Assembly (NCBI RefSeq): GCF_900105025.1
Contig: NZ_LT629759.1
Coordinates: 1,302,001-1,366,000 of the forward strand
Reading direction: 5' to 3'
Source of the DNA: Parafannyhessea umbonata
GTDB lineage: Bacteria; Actinomycetota; Coriobacteriia; Coriobacteriales; Atopobiaceae
Length of the DNA: 64,000 nucleotides
Shown here piece by piece: positions 16,505 through 25,738 of the stretch. Below the pieces are notes generated by a model. It was not told where the DNA came from and searched no databases. It saw nothing but the letters and a program-made list of their open reading frames with translations. Both the position numbers and the translations under genes were made by a program. The first letter of the stretch is position 1; the number at the start of each line of letters is the position of its first letter.

Positions 16505-17248
16505 CTAGCCCGTCACCGAGAACGCGCCGCCGGACCACTCCACCGAGACGACGGTCCTGCCGGGGTCGTCGCAGGTGAAGGTCGCGGTCACGCGGTCCTC
16601 GTTCGTGTCGAGGAAGACCTCGCCGTCGAATGCGGCCTCCGACGCGCCGGGCACGTGCATCGAGACCCAGAGCCTGACCGCGGCGTCGAGCGCGGTCTCG
16701 TCCCCGCCCACGAGCGACAGGTACTCGTCGTCCACGCCCGTGACGCGGACCTCCCCGTCGGTCGGCGCCGGGACCCAGTCGAAGGCGACCCGCAGCTGCT
16801 CGCAGTGCAGCCTCGCGTCGTCCCCGTCGCCCGTGATGGTGGCGGTCGCCTGCACCACGGTGCCGTCCGCGCGGGTGATCGAGAGCTCGCAGCTCCCCGC
16901 GGAGTCCTCCGTCACGCGGTAGCTCGAGGTGTAGGTGTTCGTCCCGTCTGTCTCGACGATCCTGCCGCCGGACGCCGTGAGGCGCTCGGACGCGTCGTCG
17001 GCGCCCATCCACTCGCGGGACTCGAGCGCCGACGCGCACGACCCCGCCTCGCCCGTCTCGTCGGCGCTCCCTCCCGCGTCCGACCCGGCGGCGTCGGTCG
17101 CCGCCGCCTGCGTCGCGGTCGCCCCGGAGGTCCCGCCGTCCGTCGCCGACGCGCTTCTTGCCGCCGAGCACCGCACCAGTGAGGCCGCCACGAGGACGGC
17201 GACGGCCCCCGCCGCCGCTATCGCCACGGCCCTCTTCCGTCTCTCCAT
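16505..17248 (-). CDS. Membrane-anchored or secreted ICE protein, unknown
   Basis: 247 residues starting MERRKRAVAIAAAGAVAVLV, with AGGAGGGAGA upstream of ATG 17248. The N-terminus is a signal anchor; a Cys follows at LVRCSA but the Arg at -1 does not fit a good lipobox. Residues about 32-70 are a low-complexity Ala/Thr/Gly/Ser linker, then comes a beta-rich domain of about 170 residues with a cysteine near each end. By position between the wall hydrolase and VirB6 it may be an extracellular subunit of the transfer apparatus, perhaps VirB8-like in role; sequence alone does not prove this. Confidence 0.7.
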   Translation of the reverse strand: MERRKRAVAIAAAGAVAVLVAASLVRCSAARSASATDGGTSGATATQAAATDAAGSDAGGSADETGEAGSCASALESREWMGADDASERLTASGGRIVETDGTNTYTSSYRVTEDSAGSCELSITRADGTVVQATATITGDGDDARLHCEQLRVAFDWVPAPTDGEVRVTGVDDEYLSLVGGDETALDAAVRLWVSMHVPGASEAAFDGEVFLDTNEDRVTATFTCDDPGRTVVSVEWSGGAFSVTG

Positions 17249-17262
17249 GTCCCCTCTCCCTC

Positions 17263-18996
17263 CTAGTACCTGATCGCGCAGGTGAAGTAGCCGATGCCCG
17301 TGCCCACGCGCACGTGGTCGCCGGGCTTCGGCGCGTGTATGTACGAGTCGCCGCCTATGTAGATGCCGACGTGGCCCGGCTTCCAGAGGATGTCGCCGGG
17401 CTGGGCCTGCGAGAGCGGCACGCGCGTGCCGGCGGCCGCCTGGTCCTCCGAGTTGCGCGGGATCCGGATCCCCGCCTGCGCGTAGCACCACTGCGTGAGG
17501 CCGGAGCAGTCGAGCGCCCTGTAGGGCGTCGTCCCTCCCCAGACGTAGGGCGTGCCGATCTGCGTCTGGGCCGCGGCGACGATGGCGCCGCCCCCGGTGC
17601 CCGCGGTCCCGGCCGCCCGGAGGTCCGCCGCCGTCATGGAGTCGAACCTCCTGAGCCCGTAGGCGTCCATCGCGGACTTGAGCGACTCCACGTAGGAGGA
17701 CGACGTGGCGTAGCCCGCCTCCTTGAGGCCCTCCGCCATGAGGTCGGAGTCGCGGGCCGCCACGGCCTGCCGGATCTTGGCGTTGTCGCGGTAGTTGGCC
17801 GCCTGCAGGAGCACGCGCGAGCGGAACCTGATGCAGTCCTCCGCGGACCTGAACCTCGTGAACGCGGCGGCGACGGTGACGCTCGCGCCGCCGTACTCCT
17901 CGCTCGTCTGCCACGACTCCTTCCCGGTGACCTCCGGGCAGGAGGCGAAGCTCGACGCCCACTTGATGCCGAAGAGGTTGTTGTCGCGGGTCGCGAGCCC
18001 GGATAGGTGGTCCCCGACGCCGGACTCGACGATGATCTGCGCGAGCGTGCACCCCGCGGGGTGCCCGTACTCGTCCTGGCACTCGAGCGCGGCGAGCACC
18101 ATCGAGTAGGTGACGTAGGGCGGCAGGCCCTCCACCGAGCGGCGCGCCTCGTCCTCGTGCTCCCAGAACCCGAAGACGGACCCCAGCGCCTGCGAGACGA
18201 GGGTCGCGGCCAGCACGGCCGCGAGGATCCCGGCCACGGCCCCGGCGAGCGGCAGTGCCGCCCCGGACGCGGCGGCGGCCTTGCCGGCGGCGTCCCTGCG
18301 CGCGGGCGGTGCGGCCGCCGCCCCCTGGGCCGCGACGCCCGCGGGGGCGGCGGTCCGGTGGGCGCGGGAGATCGCGCGCCGCACGCGGGACTCGCGGAGG
18401 CCCACGCGGCGCCTGCCGCGACCGCGCCTCGCGAGCGAGTCGCTCGTGCGCGGCTCGTGCGCGACCCTCGCGGCCCCCGTGGCGGTGCCGCGCCGCGTGG
18501 CGGCGGGCGCGGGCGGCCTCCCCTCCGTGGCGGCGGCGGGCGACGCGGCGCCGTTCCGGGCAGTGGTTTGGCCTTGCGCCGCCGGGTCGGGCGGCGCCTC
18601 GCTCTCCGTCGCCTCCGCCTGCGCGCCTCCCGTGCCTGCGGCGTCGTGGCCGGTGCCGCCCTCGCGGGCCCTGCGGACTGCGCGGTCGCGCGCCGAGCGT
18701 GCGACGCGGCGGAGCGCGTCGTCCCCGAGGTCGTCGTCGCCGTCGGCGTCGGCCCCGAAGGCGTCCCGGCCTGCGGCGGCGACGGGTACCGCGGCCCGCC
18801 CCGCCTGCCTGCGGGCGCTCGAGCCGCGCCCGCGCCGGGGCCCGCGCCTGCCCCCGAGGGCCCGTGTGGGCTCCGCGTCCGCGTCGCGCACGATCCCCGC
18901 GCGCACGGCGTCGGTCCTGCCCTCGAAGGCGACGGACGCCGGGTCCGGGGCCTGGGATGCCAGGCGGCTCTCGGCGTCCTTCGCGTCGGCGCTCAT
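17263..18996 (-). CDS. Conjugal-transfer peptidoglycan hydrolase: glucosaminidase + NlpC/P60
   Basis: 577 residues. A basic, Ala/Arg-rich cytoplasmic N-terminus of about 220 residues, a transmembrane helix (GAVAGILAAVLAATLV), then an outside part. The first enzyme domain is a glucosaminidase-type lysozyme fold (LAQIIVESGVGDHLSG, NNLFGIKW, with E of VESG as catalytic acid). The second is NlpC/P60 with the catalytic Cys in LDCSGLTQW and His in KPGHVGIYIGG. It opens the wall for the mating channel, a VirB1/CwlT-like role. The ATG overlaps the stop of virB4 by 4 bp. Confidence 0.9.
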   Translation of the reverse strand: MSADAKDAESRLASQAPDPASVAFEGRTDAVRAGIVRDADAEPTRALGGRRGPRRGRGSSARRQAGRAAVPVAAAGRDAFGADADGDDDLGDDALRRVARSARDRAVRRAREGGTGHDAAGTGGAQAEATESEAPPDPAAQGQTTARNGAASPAAATEGRPPAPAATRRGTATGAARVAHEPRTSDSLARRGRGRRRVGLRESRVRRAISRAHRTAAPAGVAAQGAAAAPPARRDAAGKAAAASGAALPLAGAVAGILAAVLAATLVSQALGSVFGFWEHEDEARRSVEGLPPYVTYSMVLAALECQDEYGHPAGCTLAQIIVESGVGDHLSGLATRDNNLFGIKWASSFASCPEVTGKESWQTSEEYGGASVTVAAAFTRFRSAEDCIRFRSRVLLQAANYRDNAKIRQAVAARDSDLMAEGLKEAGYATSSSYVESLKSAMDAYGLRRFDSMTAADLRAAGTAGTGGGAIVAAAQTQIGTPYVWGGTTPYRALDCSGLTQWCYAQAGIRIPRNSEDQAAAGTRVPLSQAQPGDILWKPGHVGIYIGGDSYIHAPKPGDHVRVGTGIGYFTCAIRY

Positions 18997-21479
18997 CTGG
19001 CGCCCCTCCCGCCGGAGGCGCGCTTGAGCTCGGCGACCTCGTCGGGCTTCGTGTTGAAGAGGTCGTAGAGCTGGCCCCTCGGGAAGTCGTCCTTTATGGG
19101 CACGCGGGCGGCGCCGGCGATGAGGAGGCCCTCGCCGGGCTTGGCGGACTCGTCGATGTATCCCTCCTCGCGCTCCGAGAGCCCCAGCAGGTCAGCCCAG
19201 GCCCTGCGGTCGAGCGGCGACTGCTTGTGGAGCAGCACGAAGTCGGAGTTGAGGACCATGTTGCGGGCCTCCTCGTGCTCCAGCATGTAGACGGAGTTCT
19301 GCGTGATGCCCGTGCAGATCAGGTTGAACTTGCGGCCCTCGGCCCAGAACTTCGAGAAGTAGCTCACGATCGAGGGGTGCTCGAAGAGCGACTGCACCTC
19401 GTCGATGTAGAGCCAGGTCGTGACGCCGCGCTCGAAGTTGGCGTACATGCGGTTGCGCACGCTCTCCAGTGCCGTGAGCATGCCGAAGGTGCGCATGTTC
19501 TGCGAGAGGTCGCGCAGGTCGACGCAGGTGATGCGCGCGTCGAACCCCACGTTGCTCTCGTGGCTGAAGAACGAGGTGGCCCCGCGCACGTAGCGCTCGT
19601 AGCGCAGCGCTATCCCCCTGGCCTCGGGCTCGGGCTGCGCGAGCAGGCCCTCGTAGAGGTCCGCGAGCACCGGCACCCTCCCCTCGGCGGCGCAGCGCTC
19701 GTAGGCGTCCTCGACGCAGCGGCTGATGATGGACTTGTCCGCCTCGGGCAGGCCCTGCCGGCCCTCCGCCATGGTCGCGCCGGACAGCGCGAGGAACGCG
19801 TCTATCTTGAAGGCGCGCTGCGAGGCCGTGGCGTGGCCCTCCACGTCCGCGAGGTCGAACGGGTTGAGGTGGGCGTCCGAGTCCGGGCCGAGCCTGATGC
19901 ACGTGCCGCCGTTGGGCACGACGACCGAGGAGTACTCGCCGGCCGGGTCGAAGACGATGACCTGGTCGTCGGGGTACGCCAGTATCGTGTTCTCGATCTC
20001 GCGCTTGACCGAGAAGGACTTTCCGCTGCCGGGCTTTCCCGCCACGTAGCCCATGGGGCTCGCGAGGCGCTTGCGGTTGCAGATCACGAGGTTCGAGCTC
20101 TCCTTGTTCTGCCCGTAGTAGCCGCCGCCCTCCTGGTTGAGCTCCTGGGTGGCGAAGGGCATCTGCACGGCGATCTCCGCCGTGGTCATGAAGCGCCCCA
20201 CGTCCACGTGGTTGTTGCCCAGGGGCAGGATCGAGTTCATGCCCTCGCGCTGGCGGTAGTCGAGCGCCTCGAGCTCGATGGAGTTCGACCTCGCGGCGCG
20301 CGTGATCTGGAGCACGCGCTCGTCGAGCTCGGCCTCCGTGTCGGCGTAGGCCCATGCGAGCCCCGTGTAGCGGAAGAGCCGCTGGTTCTTGTTCTGCAGG
20401 TCGTCGAGGAGGTCCTCCGCCTCCTCCTTGGAGTAGCGCAGCTCCGAGGGCAGGATCGTGTAGTCGTAGCCGCGCTTCACGGCGGCTCGCTGCTCGTCGA
20501 TGATCTCCTTGTCCATCCAGGCGAGGCGCTGCTTCACGAAGGAGACCGCCCGCGCCTTGTCCATGCCCTGCACGTGGATGGAGACGGAGAGCGGGATCGG
20601 CAGGTCCACGATCTCGGCGATGCAGCGGTCCATGAGCTCGCTGCCGAACGAGCGGAACACGAGCGCCTGGCACCAGGTGCCGTCGATGCGGAGCTTGGAG
20701 GCCGAGCCCCCGGGCTTGGTCTCGATGCAGCCCGGGCACACCAGGTCCTTCGCCCTGAGCCCCGTGTGCGCTGCGAGGAGCGACCAGTCCGTCGGGATGC
20801 GGCGGCCCGGCCTTATGAGGGCGCCCATCGCCTCGAGGCGCGCCGGCCCGTCCAGGGGCTCGACCTCGCACCTCACGCGCTGGAGCGCCTGGGTGACCTC
20901 GCCGCGGATCCTCGCGAGGCGGGGCACCGCCGACTCCACGTCGCGCGCCCCGACCGCGTAGGTGAGGTGGCGCGTGCGCACGAGGTTCGAGATGCCCTCG
21001 CGCATCTTGTCGTTGAGGATGCGGTTGTACTCGGCGGCGAAGCGCCCCGTCACCGGGTCGGACTCGTCGAAGAACGATCGGCTGCCGATCTCCTCCGCGG
21101 GGATCGGCGTGTTGGTGATGGAGAGCTGCACCGACGAGTCGGCGCCGAACCCGTCCAGGAGCTGGCACCAGGCGGAGAAGACCGCCTCCTGGGCCTCCTT
21201 CCGGGCGCTCTGGTAGCTGATGTCCGAGAAGGCCACGGTCTGCGAGAAGAGCCCGCGCTCCACCTCGCAGATCCCGTCCGCCCACATGGACTCGAACCCG
21301 ATGGCGTCGTAGACGTCGCGCGCCGCGTGGCGGCGGCGCCTCTGCTCGGCGGTGGCGTCGGCGAGCTCGCGGTCCTGCTCGCGCATGCGCTGCCCGACGG
21401 ACTTGCCCCTGCCGGCGAGCCTCAGCCTCGGCCCGCGCCCCTCTCCCTCGCCGCTAGCTTCCTTCCTTGCTCGGCTCAC
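18993..21479 (-). CDS. VirB4/TraE-type conjugation ATPase
   Basis: 828 residues, GTG start at 21479. Walker A is VAGKPGSGKSFSVKREI (about residue 470) and the Walker B region is TTWLYIDEVQSLFEHP. The N-terminal half has the VirB4 domain. Length and order after PrgI fit the VirB4 ATPase that powers type IV secretion in Gram-positive ICEs. It overlaps prgI by 26 bp and the wall-hydrolase gene by 4 bp, so the cluster is translated as one operon. A 1,092-codon open frame on the opposite strand is a composition artefact. Confidence 0.92.
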   Translation of the reverse strand: MSRARKEASGEGEGRGPRLRLAGRGKSVGQRMREQDRELADATAEQRRRRHAARDVYDAIGFESMWADGICEVERGLFSQTVAFSDISYQSARKEAQEAVFSAWCQLLDGFGADSSVQLSITNTPIPAEEIGSRSFFDESDPVTGRFAAEYNRILNDKMREGISNLVRTRHLTYAVGARDVESAVPRLARIRGEVTQALQRVRCEVEPLDGPARLEAMGALIRPGRRIPTDWSLLAAHTGLRAKDLVCPGCIETKPGGSASKLRIDGTWCQALVFRSFGSELMDRCIAEIVDLPIPLSVSIHVQGMDKARAVSFVKQRLAWMDKEIIDEQRAAVKRGYDYTILPSELRYSKEEAEDLLDDLQNKNQRLFRYTGLAWAYADTEAELDERVLQITRAARSNSIELEALDYRQREGMNSILPLGNNHVDVGRFMTTAEIAVQMPFATQELNQEGGGYYGQNKESSNLVICNRKRLASPMGYVAGKPGSGKSFSVKREIENTILAYPDDQVIVFDPAGEYSSVVVPNGGTCIRLGPDSDAHLNPFDLADVEGHATASQRAFKIDAFLALSGATMAEGRQGLPEADKSIISRCVEDAYERCAAEGRVPVLADLYEGLLAQPEPEARGIALRYERYVRGATSFFSHESNVGFDARITCVDLRDLSQNMRTFGMLTALESVRNRMYANFERGVTTWLYIDEVQSLFEHPSIVSYFSKFWAEGRKFNLICTGITQNSVYMLEHEEARNMVLNSDFVLLHKQSPLDRRAWADLLGLSEREEGYIDESAKPGEGLLIAGAARVPIKDDFPRGQLYDLFNTKPDEVAELKRASGGRGAR

Positions 21480-21870
21480 GGAGCTCGGCCCCCCTCCTCC
21501 TGGCGCGGCGCCTGTGGCGGCGCGTCGTCCTAACTGCGATTGGCCCGTCTGGGAGACGGTGGGCCTCCGGGCCCCTGTAGAGCAGCACGCCGTCGCCCGT
21601 CGCGTGCTCCCAAAGGAGCGGCAGGAACCGCTCCGCCCGCATGCCGTGCGGCCGCCAGAACCCGGCGAGCCAGAACGGCAGCGACGCGCACATGACGGGC
21701 AGGCTCGCGTCCGCGGCCTCGATGCCCAGCAGGAGCTGGCACGCGGCCGCCGCGGCGACCGACGTGGCGAGCCCGCCCGCGACGCACAGCAGCGTGCGCA
21801 GGCTGAGCTTGCCGACGACCTTCTCCTGGTACTCGCCTATGTCCTTGTGGACGGCGACCGAGAGCGGCAT
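21454..21870 (-). CDS. PrgI family type IV secretion membrane protein
   Basis: 138 residues. The typical PrgI N-terminus (SVAVHKDIGEYQEKVVGKLSLRTL) is followed by two hydrophobic helices (CVAGGLATSVAAAAACQLLLGI; LPVMCASLPFWLAGFW) and a basic tail. PrgI is a VirB3-like partner of VirB4; here its gene precedes and overlaps virB4. Start ATG 21870. Confidence 0.88.
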   Translation of the reverse strand: MPLSVAVHKDIGEYQEKVVGKLSLRTLLCVAGGLATSVAAAAACQLLLGIEAADASLPVMCASLPFWLAGFWRPHGMRAERFLPLLWEHATGDGVLLYRGPEAHRLPDGPIAVRTTRRHRRRARRRGAELREPSKEGS

Positions 21871-21880
21871 GGCCGGCCCC

Positions 21881-22099
21881 CTAGGCCGGGAGCCAGGACG
21901 TGTCGATCATCCCGAAGTAGACCGCCGCGGCCACGACGATGGCGCCGCCCGCGATGGTCGAGATGGCGCTCGCTATCTGCGAGCCGCCAGCCTCGGGCCC
22001 CCTGATCGCGATTCCCAGGGCGACCGCGCCCCAGACGATGAGGAAGCTCCCGAGGAACGTGACGCACCCCGAGACGAGCCTGATGATGTTGGAGAGCAT
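21881..22099 (-). CDS. Maff2-type small membrane protein (VirB2-like position)
   Basis: 72 residues beginning MLSNIIRLVSGCVTFLGSFL, with two hydrophobic helices separated by a short polar loop with Ser and Gly. This matches the Maff2 family that sits between TraG and PrgI in Tn1549-type ICEs, in the place of a VirB2-like pilin. GGGAGGGG precedes ATG 22099. It ends 10 bp before prgI. Confidence 0.75.
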   Translation of the reverse strand: MLSNIIRLVSGCVTFLGSFLIVWGAVALGIAIRGPEAGGSQIASAISTIAGGAIVVAAAVYFGMIDTSWLPA

Positions 22100-22188
22100 C
22101 GCACCCCTCCCGTGTCGGATCCCTGCATTGCGGCGGCCTTTCCCGGTCGCGGCGCGGGTCGGCCGCCGGGTCCCCGCGCGGCCGTGGC

Positions 22189-24003
22189 TCATTTCATCCG
22201 TCCCGCCCCCTCCCCGCCGCCCGCGAGGGCGCCGCGCGAGAGCTCGCCCGCCCTGGGGTGGGACTCCGGGCTCAGCTTGCGGTCCATCACGGGGTCGCAG
22301 CCCGAGACGAGGAGGATCGCCATGCGGCGGTCCATCCTGCCGACCTCGGACGCCTGTATGAGGTCTCGGGCCTCGTGCTGGTAGCTCCTGGAGGAGCCGC
22401 CCGAGGGCCCGCGGCTCTCGGTGCTGGAGAGGGTGGAGACGGTCTGCTGCCCCACCTGCTCGGATATGGCCTTGTTGGTCTTGGTGGACTTGCCGCCGAG
22501 GAAGAGCGTCGTGTCGCAGCAGTCCGCGATGGTCTCGGCGTCCTCGCCGTAGCGCGCGGTGAGCTGCGAGAGCGACTGCACGACGAGCGTCATCCCGATG
22601 TTCCTGGACCGGACGGTGGCTATGGTGGTCTGGATGTCGGGGAGCTTGCCGATGGTGCAGAACTCGTCGAGCACGAGGTGCACCGGCGTCGGGAGCGAGC
22701 CCCCGTAGCGCACGAGCGCCCGGTCGCAGAGCCTTCCCACGCACTGCCACGCGAGGATCGCGTAGAGGAAGTTGTACGTGCTCTTGGTCTCGGAGGGCGT
22801 CGCGAAGATCGCCACGCGCGCGCCGGGGTCGCCCATCCCCTCGAGCCCGAGGTCGTCGTCCGAGAGGACCTCGCGGAGCTCGGCGGAGTCGAGCTTGCCC
22901 AGGCGGGCGTTGCAGCTGATGATGATCGACTTGAGGGTCTTCCCCGCGGCCGTCTTGAACGCGTGGTAGCGCGAGAGCGAGAAGTCGCCCGGGGCGGGCT
23001 CGGTCACGGGCACCCAGCGCACGCCCGGGCCGCGCCCGCGCGTGACCGACCTGCCGTCGCCCGAGGCGGCCTCGCGCACGGGCACGCACGTGCAGCCGGT
23101 GCGCAGCTCCTCGAAGAGCACGTCGAGCGGGCTCATGAACGACTCGTCCTCGTCCCTCGCCTCCGCGAGCGACAGCAGCGTCATGAGCCCCGGCAGGTTG
23201 CGGTCCGCCTCGGGGCAGTGCTCGACGAGGTACCCCACGAGCGCGGTGTACAGGAGCCGCTCGGCGTTCTCCCAGAAGGGGTCAGCCGAGCTCGTCCTCT
23301 CGCCGTTCGTGTTCTCTATGAGGCAGTCGACGAACTCGAGCACGTCCTGCTGGGTGCGCACGTAGGCGAGCGGGTTGTAGTGGCTCGAGCGCGAGAAGTC
23401 CACGGTGTTGAGCCACGCCACGCGGTAGCCGTGGGCGCGCAGCATCGCCCCGCAGGTGGGCTCGAGCGTGCCCTTGGGGTCGGTGACCAGGTAGGACGCG
23501 TTCATCTGCATGATGTTGGGGAGCACGTAGCCGCGCGTCTTGCCCGAGCCGGAGCCGCCCACCACGAGCACGTTGCGGTTGCGCTCGTAGCGCGCGTCGT
23601 GGTCGTCCCGGGACATCGCGAGGGACACGCCCTCCGTGAGCAGGATGTTGTGGTCGGGGTGCGCGCGGTCCGCGAAGGGGCGCATCTCGCGGGCGTCCGC
23701 CCAGCGGGCGCTGCCGCCCTCCTCGCCGCGCCGCCAGTTGCCGGAGTGCGCGAGGGCGCGCGCCCACGCGACCCACACGGCGCACGCCGCCACAGTGCCG
23801 CAGGCGAGCTGCGCGGGTCCCGCCGCCGGCAGCAGGTGCCGGGCGAGAGCGTGCGCGGGAAGGCCGGCGAGGGCGGACTCGACGGCGCCGACAGGGTCCG
23901 CGCCGGACGCGGCGGCGAGGTCCGCGAGGAGGTCGGCTGCGTCGAACGCGGCCGCGGAGCCGATGGCCGCGGCCAGTGTCCCCTTTGGTTTGCCGGCGCT
24001 CAC
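22189..24003 (-). CDS. VirD4/TraG type IV coupling protein
   Basis: 604 residues; GTG start overlapping the PcfB-like stop. An N-terminal membrane part (AQLACGTVAACAVWVAWARAL) is followed by the ATPase: Walker A LVVGGSGSGKTRGYVLPN (about residue 148), Walker B VHLVLDEFCTIGKLPD. Conserved coupling-protein motifs SYLVTDPKGTL and NPLAYV are present. It brings the relaxase-DNA complex to the secretion channel. Confidence 0.93.
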   Translation of the reverse strand: MSAGKPKGTLAAAIGSAAAFDAADLLADLAAASGADPVGAVESALAGLPAHALARHLLPAAGPAQLACGTVAACAVWVAWARALAHSGNWRRGEEGGSARWADAREMRPFADRAHPDHNILLTEGVSLAMSRDDHDARYERNRNVLVVGGSGSGKTRGYVLPNIMQMNASYLVTDPKGTLEPTCGAMLRAHGYRVAWLNTVDFSRSSHYNPLAYVRTQQDVLEFVDCLIENTNGERTSSADPFWENAERLLYTALVGYLVEHCPEADRNLPGLMTLLSLAEARDEDESFMSPLDVLFEELRTGCTCVPVREAASGDGRSVTRGRGPGVRWVPVTEPAPGDFSLSRYHAFKTAAGKTLKSIIISCNARLGKLDSAELREVLSDDDLGLEGMGDPGARVAIFATPSETKSTYNFLYAILAWQCVGRLCDRALVRYGGSLPTPVHLVLDEFCTIGKLPDIQTTIATVRSRNIGMTLVVQSLSQLTARYGEDAETIADCCDTTLFLGGKSTKTNKAISEQVGQQTVSTLSSTESRGPSGGSSRSYQHEARDLIQASEVGRMDRRMAILLVSGCDPVMDRKLSPESHPRAGELSRGALAGGGEGAGRMK

Positions 24004-24701
24004 TTTGACCGCTCCTCGCGCCTGGGCGCTAGGTCGCGCCCGCGCTCGCGGTCGCGCGCGCCGGACCCGTCGCGCATGGCCTCCGACGCCTCGCGTGCGC
24101 GCCTGCCGCGGTCCTCCAGGGGCTCCGCGTCTCGGTCCTTCCGGGCAACGGCCTTCCCGTCGCCGCGGGTCTCGCCGGTGTGGTCGTCGTCGCGCGCCTC
24201 GTCGGCGTGGCCCCTCTCGTCGCGGTCCCCGTCGTCGCGGGCACGGGCGTCGCGCTCCGCGCGCTCGGCGGCCCTATGGGTCTCCTCGATGAGGTGGTCC
24301 AGGCACTCGGCCACCCTCGGCGCGTCGTCCAGCCTGAAGACGAGCTCGGTCCTGCCGTCCCGTCCCTCCACGAAGCCGTTGCCGACGCCGTGCGCCTCGA
24401 GGTCGGAGTGGATGATCCCCTTGAGCTCCTCGAATCCGTCGATGGCCTTGAGCTCGCGGACGTCGAGGCGGGCGTACTTGGGCGTCGCGCCATCGCGCGG
24501 CTCCTCCCTCGCGGGCCCCGGCGCCGCCTGGTCGCCGAGCTGCCGCCTGAGCGCGGAGAGCGCCTCCTCGATCCTCGCGGCCGCCTCGCCCATGGCGCCG
24601 TCGCGCGCGGAGAGCCCGGAGCGCTCCGCGGCGACCGTGCCGGCGCGGACGATCATGTCGTAGAGCCTCTGTCCCGAGTCGTCGCCGTAGTCGTCCGCCA
24701 T
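24000..24701 (-). CDS. PcfB family protein (DUF3801)
   Basis: 233 residues from ATG 24701 (MADDYGDDSGQRLYDMIVRAG). The core KYARLDVRELKAIDGFEELK and LVFRLDDAPRVAECLDHL resembles PcfB/DUF3801 proteins, which help bring the relaxosome to the coupling protein. The last 80 residues are a highly charged Asp/Arg/Glu low-complexity tail. Its gene directly precedes and overlaps virD4, as in related ICEs. Confidence 0.75.
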   Translation of the reverse strand: MADDYGDDSGQRLYDMIVRAGTVAAERSGLSARDGAMGEAAARIEEALSALRRQLGDQAAPGPAREEPRDGATPKYARLDVRELKAIDGFEELKGIIHSDLEAHGVGNGFVEGRDGRTELVFRLDDAPRVAECLDHLIEETHRAAERAERDARARDDGDRDERGHADEARDDDHTGETRGDGKAVARKDRDAEPLEDRGRRAREASEAMRDGSGARDRERGRDLAPRREERSK

Positions 24702-24775
24702 GCCCGCCCCCCGTTCCTTGCGTGAGGGGCGGGCCGCCGGGACGGCCGCGCCCGGCCGAGTCCCCGCCATGTCCT

Positions 24776-24805
24776 GTGTGGCGCCGCGGCGACGCCGCCC
24801 CACAC
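24776..24805. repeat. Two-step GC palindrome in the pcfB-dnaC gap
   Basis: Outer arms GTGTGG/CCACAC enclose GCGGCG-A-CGCCGC. It lies in the 168-bp gap between the helicase-loader stop and the pcfB-like start. It could be an oriT-type or terminator structure; no T-run is present. The rest of the gap shows nothing specific. Confidence 0.45.
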
Positions 24806-24869
24806 CCTTCTACAGGGGATGGGACGGCGCGTGTCGGCCCGCCGGGGCGCCTGGCTTCCCTGGGCTTCC

Positions 24870-25721
24870 CTAGGGTATCCCGTCATAAACTCTCCGCATC
24901 TGCGGGGGCGTGGCGGCGGCGCGCCGCTTGTCCGGACCGCCGAGCCTCACGTCGTCGCACGTCTGCCTGATCCGCGAGACTATCGCCCTCGCGGTCTCCG
25001 CCTCGCCCCGCCTCGCGAGCCGCGCCTCGAGCTCGTCCATGGTGTACTGGGTGGTGATGACCGTGGACCGCATCCCCTCGTAGCGCGCGTTCAGCAGCTC
25101 GAAGAGCGTCATGACCGTCCAGGGCGACTGCGCCTCCTTCCCAAGGTCGTCGAGCACGAGCACCTCGCACGAGAGGTATCGCTCCTTCACCGAGGCGGCG
25201 CGGGCCGGCGAGGCGTCGTCGAAGGTGTCCCTGATCCTCGCGAGGAGCCCGACCGAGGTCGTGAAGGCGACGGTCTCCCCCCGGTCGAGGAGCACGGACG
25301 CGATGCCGGCGGCGTTGTACGTCTTGCCCACGCCGATCCCGCCGTGGATGTAGAGGCCGTTGCCTGCGCCGTGGCGGTACCCCATCGCGAACGACGCGCA
25401 CGCCTCGTCCGTGGGGAGCGCCGATCGGAAGCGGCGGCCTATCCCGCACCGTGCGAGGCGGGCCTCGCGGTCCTGCGCCTGGCGCTCGCCCTCCGCGCGG
25501 CGCGACTCCTCCTCCGCGGCTGCCGCGCCGCTGCACGAGCAGCGCTCCCTGGAGACCCACACGACCCTCTCGCCGACGACGACGCCCCTCGCCTCGAGCG
25601 CCCTCCCGCAGAACGGGCAGCGCGCGGCGGGCGGCTCGGGGCCGAGCCCCAGCTCCCTCGCCTGGGCCGGCCCGATGAGCGAGCGCCTGGGGTCCGGCGC
25701 CTTTGCTGTCTCTCCTTTCAT
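24870..25721 (-). CDS. DnaC/IstB-like helicase loader ATPase (ICE replication)
   Basis: 283 residues. An N-terminal zinc-ribbon-like part (CPFCGRAL ... ERCSCSG) is followed by AAA+ motifs: Walker A IHGGIGVGKTYNAAGI and Walker B CEVLVLDDLGKEAQSP, then a sensor-type STVITTQYT. DnaC-like loaders follow a replication initiator in Tn1549-type ICEs and are thought to support replication of the excised circle. It is not an IS gene: no IS ends or istA accompany it. Start at ATG 25721 after AGGAGAGACAGC. Confidence 0.85.
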   Translation of the reverse strand: MKGETAKAPDPRRSLIGPAQARELGLGPEPPAARCPFCGRALEARGVVVGERVVWVSRERCSCSGAAAAEEESRRAEGERQAQDREARLARCGIGRRFRSALPTDEACASFAMGYRHGAGNGLYIHGGIGVGKTYNAAGIASVLLDRGETVAFTTSVGLLARIRDTFDDASPARAASVKERYLSCEVLVLDDLGKEAQSPWTVMTLFELLNARYEGMRSTVITTQYTMDELEARLARRGEAETARAIVSRIRQTCDDVRLGGPDKRRAAATPPQMRRVYDGIP

Positions 25722-25738
25722 GTCCCTCCTCTCTTATC

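Noticed and set aside
18255-21533. A 1,092-codon open frame on the plus strand opposite virB4
   Set aside because: The minus-strand VirB4 has clear Walker motifs and coupled neighbours. The plus frame is a composition shadow.
24870-25721. DnaC-like gene as an IstB of another IS21 element
   Set aside because: No istA, no IS ends and a zinc-ribbon N-terminus; its place next to the HTH gene fits ICE replication.
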